From positions 1 to 13,228 of the forward strand of contig CALEAR010000078.1 of assembly GCA_937943665.1 (NCBI GenBank): a stretch of DNA of 13,228 nt. Reading direction: 5' to 3'. The notes beneath the pieces are model-generated. The model saw only the letters and a list, made by a program, of their open reading frames with translations. It did not search any database and was not told where the DNA came from. Shown here in pieces: positions 8,717-13,228 of this stretch. Position 1 is the first letter of the stretch. Each line of letters begins with the position of its first letter. This DNA is from an uncultured Alcanivoracaceae bacterium (lineage in GTDB: Bacteria; Pseudomonadota; Gammaproteobacteria; Pseudomonadales; Alcanivoracaceae). A program made the position numbers and the translations under genes.

Positions 8717-9886
8717 ATGAACTTACATGAGTACCAAGCAAAGCAGCTGTTTGCTGAATATGGCTTGCCTGTATCAAAAGGGTTTGCCTGTGATACCGCC
8801 GAAGAAGTGGCTGAAAAAATGGCTGAAATCGGCGGAGACCGTTGGGTAGTGAAGGCCCAAGTACATGCCGGAGGGCGTGGCAAAGCGGGCGGTGTGAAGC
8901 TCGTGGATAATGCGGAAGAGGCAAAAACGTTTGCGAACCGTTGGTTAGGTCAGCGTTTGGTAACCTTCCAAACCGATGAAAAAGGCCAACCTGTTTCTAA
9001 AATTTTGGTGGAGCCTTGCACAGAGATTACCAAGGAGTTTTATCTTGGTGCCGTGCTAGATAGAGCCACACGCCGTATTGTATTTATGGCTTCCACGGAA
9101 GGTGGAGTTGAAATTGAAACCGTGGCGGAAGAAACCCCTGAAAAAATCCTTAAGGCGGCCGTGGATCCTTTAGTGGGGGCACAGCCTTATCAGGCGCGCG
9201 ATATGGCCTTTAAGCTTGGTCTTCAGGGTAAGCAAATCAATCAGTTCGTTAAGATCTTTTTAGGTCTTGCGAAAATGTTTGAGGAGTGCGATCTCGCCCT
9301 TTTGGAGGTTAATCCCTTGGTTATCACTGATGAAGGTGATCTCCATTGCTTGGATGCCAAGGTGAATATTGATGGCAGTGCCTTGTATCGTCAAAAATCT
9401 CTACAGCGCTTTGATGACCCCACCCAAGAAGATCCTCGGGAGCGCCGCGCAGCCGAATGGGACCTTAACTATGTGGCATTGGATGGCAACATCGGCTGCA
9501 TGGTAAACGGTGCCGGCTTGGCCATGGCCACCATGGATTTGATTCAATTGAAGGGTGGTTCACCCGCAAACTTTTTAGATGTGGGTGGTGGTGCCACTAA
9601 GGAACGCGTTACAGAGGCCTTTAAAATCATCTTATCCGATGAAAAAGTAAAAGGCGTTTTAGTAAATATTGTTGGCGGTATCGTGCGTTGTGATTTGATC
9701 GCCGAAGGTATTATTGGCGCGGTGAAAGAAGTGGGCGTTGAGGTGCCAGTGGTGGTGCGCCTAGAAGGCAATAACGCCGAATTAGGTGGCCGCTTGCTAG
9801 AAGAAAGTGGCATGAACATTATTGCGGCAGAGGGTTTTAATGATGCCGCTGAACGAATTGTTGAAGCAGTAGGGGGCGCACAATGA
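8717..9886 (+). CDS. sucC: Succinyl-CoA synthetase beta subunit SucC (ADP-forming type)
   Basis: Beta subunit of succinyl-CoA synthetase, the step of the TCA cycle that makes ATP or GTP. With the ATG at 8717 the product is 389 residues and starts [12 protein letters not shown], the usual family N-terminus; E. coli has 388. The frame stays open upstream to a TTG at 8666, but that start would lie inside the terminator hairpin and add 17 residues not expected in the family. The ATP-grasp domain shows [16 protein letters not shown] (44-59). Asn199 in EVNPL and Asp213 in LDAKVN match the Mg-nucleotide ligands of E. coli. The C-terminal CoA-ligase domain includes FLDVGGGA (286-293) and [10 protein letters not shown] (348-357). 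The ribosome binding site GGAAG (8706-8710) is modest. Its stop overlaps the start of sucD. Confidence 0.97.
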   Translation: MNLHEYQAKQLFAEYGLPVSKGFACDTAEEVAEKMAEIGGDRWVVKAQVHAGGRGKAGGVKLVDNAEEAKTFANRWLGQRLVTFQTDEKGQPVSKILVEPCTEITKEFYLGAVLDRATRRIVFMASTEGGVEIETVAEETPEKILKAAVDPLVGAQPYQARDMAFKLGLQGKQINQFVKIFLGLAKMFEECDLALLEVNPLVITDEGDLHCLDAKVNIDGSALYRQKSLQRFDDPTQEDPRERRAAEWDLNYVALDGNIGCMVNGAGLAMATMDLIQLKGGSPANFLDVGGGATKERVTEAFKIILSDEKVKGVLVNIVGGIVRCDLIAEGIIGAVKEVGVEVPVVVRLEGNNAELGGRLLEESGMNIIAAEGFNDAAERIVEAVGGAQ

Positions 9887-10761
9887 GTATTTTAATTGAT
9901 CGTAACACCAAGGTGATTTGCCAAGGTTTTACTGGCGCTCAAGGCACCTTGCACTCGCAACAAGCCATTGAATATGGCACACAAATGGTAGGGGGGGTCA
10001 CCCCAGGCAAAGGTGGGCAAACCCATCTGGGCTTACCCGTGTTTAACACTGTGAAAGAAGCGGTAGAAGCCACAGGTGCCACTGCTTCAGTGATTTATGT
10101 GCCAGCGCCCTTTTGTAAGGACTCCATTATTGAAGCCGCCGATGCGGGTATTGAGCTTATTGTGTGTATCACAGAAGGTATTCCAGCCATGGATATGCTC
10201 TATGTGAAGGAGTACTTGGTGCAAAAGGGTGGGGTTCGCCTCATTGGGCCAAACTGCCCCGGTATCATAGTGCCTGGTGAGAAGTGCAAAATCGGTATTA
10301 TGCCAGGGCATATTCACCAACCAGGTAAAGTGGGTATTGTTTCCCGTTCAGGAACCTTAACCTATGAAGCTGTGAATCAAACCACAGCCTTGGGCTTTGG
10401 CCAATCCGCTTGTATTGGTATTGGTGGGGATCCCATTCCTGGGATGACCTTTATTGATGCCTTAGAGTTGTTTGAGAATGACCCGCAAACGGAAGCCATT
10501 ATTATGGTGGGTGAAATTGGTGGTACCGCTGAAGATGAAGCGGCCGCCTATATTAAAGAGCATGTAACTAAGCCCGTGGTATCTTATATTGCAGGGGTAA
10601 CAGCGCCTCCTGGTAAACGCATGGGGCACGCAGGAGCCATTATCTCCGGTGGTAAGGGCACTGCGGATGAGAAGTTCAAAGCCTTAGAAGCCGCTGGAGT
10701 GAAGACGGTACGCAACCCTGCGCAAATGGGTGAAGCACTAAAAGAGCTCACAGGTTGGTAA
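9883..10761 (+). CDS. sucD: Succinyl-CoA synthetase alpha subunit SucD
   Basis: Alpha subunit of succinyl-CoA synthetase, which binds CoA and carries the phosphohistidine intermediate. The 292-residue product is close to the 289 of E. coli. The N-terminal Rossmann CoA-binding domain has GFTGAQGT (15-22) and GGVTPGKGG (37-45). GPNCPG (122-127), the SRSGTLTYE signature (154-162) and the active-site His249 in RMGHAGAI are all present. Its ATG overlaps the sucC TGA in an ATGA arrangement, a typical sign of translational coupling that keeps the two subunits equal. A strong terminator follows its stop after 16 bp. Confidence 0.98.
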   Translation: MSILIDRNTKVICQGFTGAQGTLHSQQAIEYGTQMVGGVTPGKGGQTHLGLPVFNTVKEAVEATGATASVIYVPAPFCKDSIIEAADAGIELIVCITEGIPAMDMLYVKEYLVQKGGVRLIGPNCPGIIVPGEKCKIGIMPGHIHQPGKVGIVSRSGTLTYEAVNQTTALGFGQSACIGIGGDPIPGMTFIDALELFENDPQTEAIIMVGEIGGTAEDEAAAYIKEHVTKPVVSYIAGVTAPPGKRMGHAGAIISGGKGTADEKFKALEAAGVKTVRNPAQMGEALKELTGW

Positions 10762-10777
10762 TCTAAGCACAGAAAAG

Positions 10778-10803
10778 AAACGCCCCCAAATGGGGGCGTT
10801 TTT
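10778..10803. terminator. Bidirectional intrinsic terminator between sucD and the convergent small gene
   Basis: AAACGCCCCC and GGGGGCGTTT form a GC-rich 10-bp stem (10778-10787 with 10792-10801) around an AAAT loop, followed by Ts to 10803. On the minus strand the same stem is followed by TTTCTTTTCTG, so it can also end transcripts of the convergent gene at 10818-11054. It marks the end of the suc operon. Confidence 0.92.
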
Positions 10804-10817
10804 AACATGTGATAGCT

Positions 10818-11054
10818 TTAGAAATCGTCGATGTCGTAGCTTTCGTAGCCACCTAGTTCCTTTGCTAATCGACGCTCTTCTAAGCGCTCTTCAATGCGTT
10901 GACGCACTTCCATATTGAAGCCTCTTGTGGAAGTGGTGCTTTCTTCCTCTTCAACTTCATCTTCCACAATATCGTCATCTAGTAATTCAATATCATCCGT
11001 CATAAGTTGGTCATCCGCATCACTATAGTCAGTGTCATCATGGTGCTCGGTCAT
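10818..11054 (-). CDS. Small, highly acidic protein with basic C-terminal helix (possibly PA3496-like)
   Basis: A 78-residue protein with a strong Shine-Dalgarno sequence (AGGAGGGG, at 11060-11067 on the minus strand), which supports a real gene. Residues 1-43 contain about 20 Asp/Glu and no Lys or Arg. Residues 48-67 form a probable charged amphipathic helix (MEVRQRIEERLEERRLAKEL), followed by an aromatic/acidic tail ending YDIDDF. There is no signal peptide or membrane segment. The pattern of acidic N-terminus plus an RxxIExxLExRRL-type helix recalls from memory the small family named after Pseudomonas PA3496 and annotated as a putative envelope integrity protein; I cannot confirm this. It stands alone, convergent with sucD and divergent from the membrane-protein gene. 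Function unknown; a disordered binding protein is one possibility. Confidence 0.8.
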   Translation of the reverse strand: MTEHHDDTDYSDADDQLMTDDIELLDDDIVEDEVEEEESTTSTRGFNMEVRQRIEERLEERRLAKELGGYESYDIDDF

Positions 11055-11353
11055 TGCAGCCCCTCCTGTTATTACCTACAACAATAAACCAAGAGAATCT
11101 GTGTTAGTAACGCAACATCAATGGTAATAAAGTGTCATTACCATTCATTGCGCTTATATACCCTCGAAAGCACAGTAAAACAAGTCCTTTGATGTATTAA
11201 AAGTGTGTACAATGCTTCCTGTTAACGCAGTGGCTATTGGGAGTTGTGGTTACCATCACGGTAAATAAAAAGAAGTGAACTGTCTCCTGCCCAATAAGGA
11301 AAAAGCGTGATATTTTGCTGCTTGTATTCTCGATCTCAGGGTGATCTCTGTTC
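11055..11353. other. Divergent intergenic region
   Basis: This stretch of about 300 bp lies between the divergent starts of the small acidic gene and the 519-residue membrane-protein gene, so both promoters are probably here. It holds the inverted repeat at 11112-11151. A weak sigma70-like pair, GTGTCA (11132-11137) and TATATA (11155-11160), overlaps that repeat and faces right; an isolated TACAAT (11208-11213) lacks a convincing -35. Smaller inverted repeats are TATTGGG/CCCAATA (11235-11241 and 11290-11296) and TTACC/GGTAA (11250-11254 and 11260-11264). I see no convincing gene or tRNA in it. Confidence 0.6.
11112..11151. repeat. Extended inverted repeat, possible operator or hairpin
   Basis: AATGGTAAT (11120-11128) and ATTACCATT (11137-11145) are perfect 9-bp inverted arms around an 8-nt spacer. 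Outside them GCAA (11112-11115) can pair with TTGC (11148-11151), with small unpaired stretches between. There is no T-run beside it, so it does not look like a terminator. Its place between two divergent genes, overlapping a possible promoter, suits a dimeric regulator's operator. If transcribed it would form a stable leader hairpin. Confidence 0.6.
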
Positions 11354-12913
11354 ATGATAAGCACGATGTTTGTACTTGGGTTGCTTGTGTTTTGGCTAGC
11401 AACCGTTCTTTTAATGCGCCGATTGGGTGAGGAAAGATCCCTTTGGGTGTGGTTGTTGCTTCCCTTTTTCCCGGTCACAGATATTCGGCACAATTGGTGG
11501 CCACTAGCACCTTGGGTGTTCTTACGTGCCATGGGCTTGGCTGCCATTATCTTGAGTTTCTTCTTATACGTTGTGCAAACCCCTTGGGTAACGGATTATT
11601 TAAGCGCTGGCCAAGAAGCGGAAGAAGAGGTGGCGGGCTCCTTATTATCTACAGAACGGGTTATGTGGCGTGATCTGCGTAAGCGTGAGCATAAACGGGC
11701 TGCAGGGCTTTTGTTGGATCAACCCTTTGAACCTGTGCGGGCAGAAGTCACAGGGAATGTTGTTAGCTTTCCTTCGGATAATGCTTTATTGCCCGAGAAA
11801 GAACTGCGTTTAGTGTTTGATAAACCGTTAGCGGCCACTGAGGCCTTTGAGCTGTCCGTGAATCCCACAGATCTTGATGGTCCAGAGGTGCAAATTTCTT
11901 GGAAAGATGCCACAACAGAGCAATTTAACACCCGTATTATTCCTCAAGGTTACCGTTTACGTTTGTCTTGGTATCCCTTAGATAAGCATCAGTTGGTAGC
12001 CCAGATTGAGTTGGTGCTACCCGGCGAGCCCATGAGCTACTTAGTGGGGGATATGTTTGTTTACACGAACAAGCTTCGCTATCAGCTCGGGCAAGTGGAT
12101 ACGAGTTATGATCATGAAGATACTCTGATTTACCTCTTAGAGCAGCACATTCTTCAGCGTTACCCCAGTGGGTTAATTGAAAATATGGAGGTTTTGCAGG
12201 CTAAAATGTACCCTTTGCGCGGGGTCGGCCAAGTGAACTTGCGCTTAACTTTAAATAATCAGCGCATGGAATCGTGGTACTCTGAATTTAAACGCACGGA
12301 AAACGGTTGGCAGCTAGAGCCAGGTGCGTTAGAGGTAACCACTTTGGTGGAAGAAACAAGCGAGCCCGAAACCTTGGTGGTGCATGCTAAGGAACATTTA
12401 TCCCAGCGCACAGTGGAATTCCATGAGCTTACTAGCTTTGAGGGAGAAGAGGTAAGCGTGGAACTGAAGGATCAAAAAGGGGAGTTCCAAGGGGTGCTTT
12501 CCGCGGTGACAGAACGAGGCTTGTTAATGACGCAGCGCATGGGAGCGGGTAGCGTTGAAACTTTTTACCCTGAACACAGGGTAAAAGGCATTGTTTTAGC
12601 TTCGGGCGAGTACATTCGCGTTGGTGAGTTAGATGATGTGCCGAGCGTACTCAAACCCAACATGGAAGATATGCGTGAAGATAAGGATGAAACACCTGAA
12701 GGGGAGGAATCTTCCAGTGAGACCGTGGCATCGGAGTATGAAACCTTAGTGGGACAATGGGTGGAAGTTCACGATGTGAAGGGGAGAGTGCGTCGCGGGC
12801 AGTTGACTGAAGTGGGGTACAATATCACTTTGATGGTGCCCATGGGCGCTGGTAGCACCGCCTATCACTACAGAATTGAAGATGTGGAACACATAGTACC
12901 CGTATCGCAATAA
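11354..12913 (+). CDS. Membrane-anchored protein of unknown function with duplicated C-terminal barrel-like module
   Basis: I do not recognise this 519-residue protein. Hydrophobic segments at about 5-21 and 51-74, with a shorter one at 30-40, suggest two or three N-terminal membrane helices. RRLGEERS (22-29) sits between the first two. Residues about 85-115 are charged and probably helical. About 125-335 look beta-rich with many aromatic and hydrophobic alternations. The C-terminus holds two similar modules, about 363-415 and 466-517, joined by an acidic Glu/Asp/Ser-rich linker (about 436-463). Each follows G-x2-V-x-V, a Gly turn, a G-x-L step, then MGAGS and a closing V-x2-I strand. The start is the ATG after AGGGTG (11338-11343), with an in-frame TGA at 11342 closing the frame upstream. 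gpsA begins 16 bp downstream, so the two are probably cotranscribed, which hints at an envelope-related role. Confidence 0.88.
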   Translation: MISTMFVLGLLVFWLATVLLMRRLGEERSLWVWLLLPFFPVTDIRHNWWPLAPWVFLRAMGLAAIILSFFLYVVQTPWVTDYLSAGQEAEEEVAGSLLSTERVMWRDLRKREHKRAAGLLLDQPFEPVRAEVTGNVVSFPSDNALLPEKELRLVFDKPLAATEAFELSVNPTDLDGPEVQISWKDATTEQFNTRIIPQGYRLRLSWYPLDKHQLVAQIELVLPGEPMSYLVGDMFVYTNKLRYQLGQVDTSYDHEDTLIYLLEQHILQRYPSGLIENMEVLQAKMYPLRGVGQVNLRLTLNNQRMESWYSEFKRTENGWQLEPGALEVTTLVEETSEPETLVVHAKEHLSQRTVEFHELTSFEGEEVSVELKDQKGEFQGVLSAVTERGLLMTQRMGAGSVETFYPEHRVKGIVLASGEYIRVGELDDVPSVLKPNMEDMREDKDETPEGEESSSETVASEYETLVGQWVEVHDVKGRVRRGQLTEVGYNITLMVPMGAGSTAYHYRIEDVEHIVPVSQ

Positions 12914-12929
12914 CGATTTAGGAAAATGT

Positions 12930-13228
12930 ATGAGTATAAAGCGTAAAGAAGTGGCCGCTGTATTAGGCGGGGGAAGTTTTGGAACCGCTGTGGCCACCAT
13001 TTTAGCGCAGAATGGTCATGAAGCCCGTTTGTGGGTGAGGGATGCGGAAACAGCTGCAGCCATTAATGATGACAGTGAGAACCCTAAATATTTGCCGGGC
13101 AGCCTATTGCCCTCGGGCGTTCGCGCCAGTGATGACCTCATAGCCACACTCACTGACGCTACCATTGTTTTTGTGGCGGTACCGAGTGCCGCTTTTGTGG
13201 AAGTTTTGCGCAAAGCAAAACCGCATGT
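12930..13228 (+). CDS. gpsA: Glycerol-3-phosphate dehydrogenase [NAD(P)+] GpsA (3'-truncated)
   Basis: Cytosolic enzyme that reduces dihydroxyacetone phosphate to sn-glycerol 3-phosphate, the backbone precursor of membrane phospholipids. Only the first 99 residues are in the window; the family is usually about 330-340. The N-terminal NAD(P)-binding motif VLGGGSFGTAVA is at residues 11-22, WVRD at 35-38 follows the second strand, and the family signature NPKYLPG is at 51-57. VFVAVPS lies where the third Rossmann strand is expected. The ATG at 12930 is preceded by AGGA (12920-12923) at a good distance. A second ATG 4 nt upstream is out of frame and opens only 6 codons. The 16-bp gap after the membrane-protein gene and the lack of a terminator between them suggest one operon. 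Confidence 0.95.
   Translation, partial: MSIKRKEVAAVLGGGSFGTAVATILAQNGHEARLWVRDAETAAAINDDSENPKYLPGSLLPSGVRASDDLIATLTDATIVFVAVPSAAFVEVLRKAKPH

Noticed and set aside
11197..11547. 116-codon minus-strand frame across the intergenic region and the start of the membrane-protein gene
   Set aside because: Its start lies inside the coding part of the plus-strand gene, the product is basic with no recognisable domain, and the plus-strand gene has hydrophobic helices and a coherent domain order.

Overview
This window is the central-metabolism locus of a gammaproteobacterium. The order sdhD-sdhA-sdhB, then sucA-sucB-lpdA-sucC-sucD, with a lipoamide dehydrogenase gene between sucB and sucC, is the arrangement known from Pseudomonas and related marine lineages (Oceanospirillales or Cellvibrionales type). 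LpdA also resembles the Azotobacter/Pseudomonas form from memory. GC looks moderate by eye, and codon use is uniform across the window. I see no sign of recent transfer, no mobile element, no CRISPR array, and no tRNA or rRNA gene. Genus cannot be decided from the sequence alone.

Layout. Positions 3-2809 hold the end of the succinate dehydrogenase operon: a 5'-truncated sdhD, then sdhA and sdhB, closed by a UUCG-capped intrinsic terminator. A 306-bp gap follows. It contains an orphan Shine-Dalgarno-like run, an AT-rich inverted repeat, a plausible sigma70 promoter, and about 120 nt of highly structured leader in front of sucA. Positions 3116-8653 encode the 2-oxoglutarate dehydrogenase complex (E1 sucA, E2 sucB, E3 lpdA). 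A strong intrinsic terminator sits between lpdA and sucC. Positions 8717-10761 encode succinyl-CoA synthetase (sucC and sucD, overlapping by 4 bp), followed by a terminator that probably also serves the convergent small gene at 10818-11054 on the minus strand. After a divergent intergenic region with a large inverted repeat come an unrecognised membrane-anchored 519-residue protein (11354-12913) and the start of gpsA (12930 to the window end).

How the genes work together. The 2-oxoglutarate dehydrogenase complex makes succinyl-CoA and NADH. SucCD converts succinyl-CoA to succinate while making a nucleoside triphosphate. The membrane SdhCDAB complex oxidises succinate to fumarate and passes electrons to quinone. 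The catalytic and cofactor residues I could check are all present, so the pathway genes appear functional.

Most worth a second look: (1) the sucA leader, where two stem arrangements compete for the same bases next to the ribosome binding site; (2) the terminator that splits lpdA from sucCD; (3) the 519-residue protein upstream of gpsA, whose C-terminus carries a duplicated module with an Sm/SH3-barrel-like pattern; (4) the inverted repeat in the divergent intergenic region.
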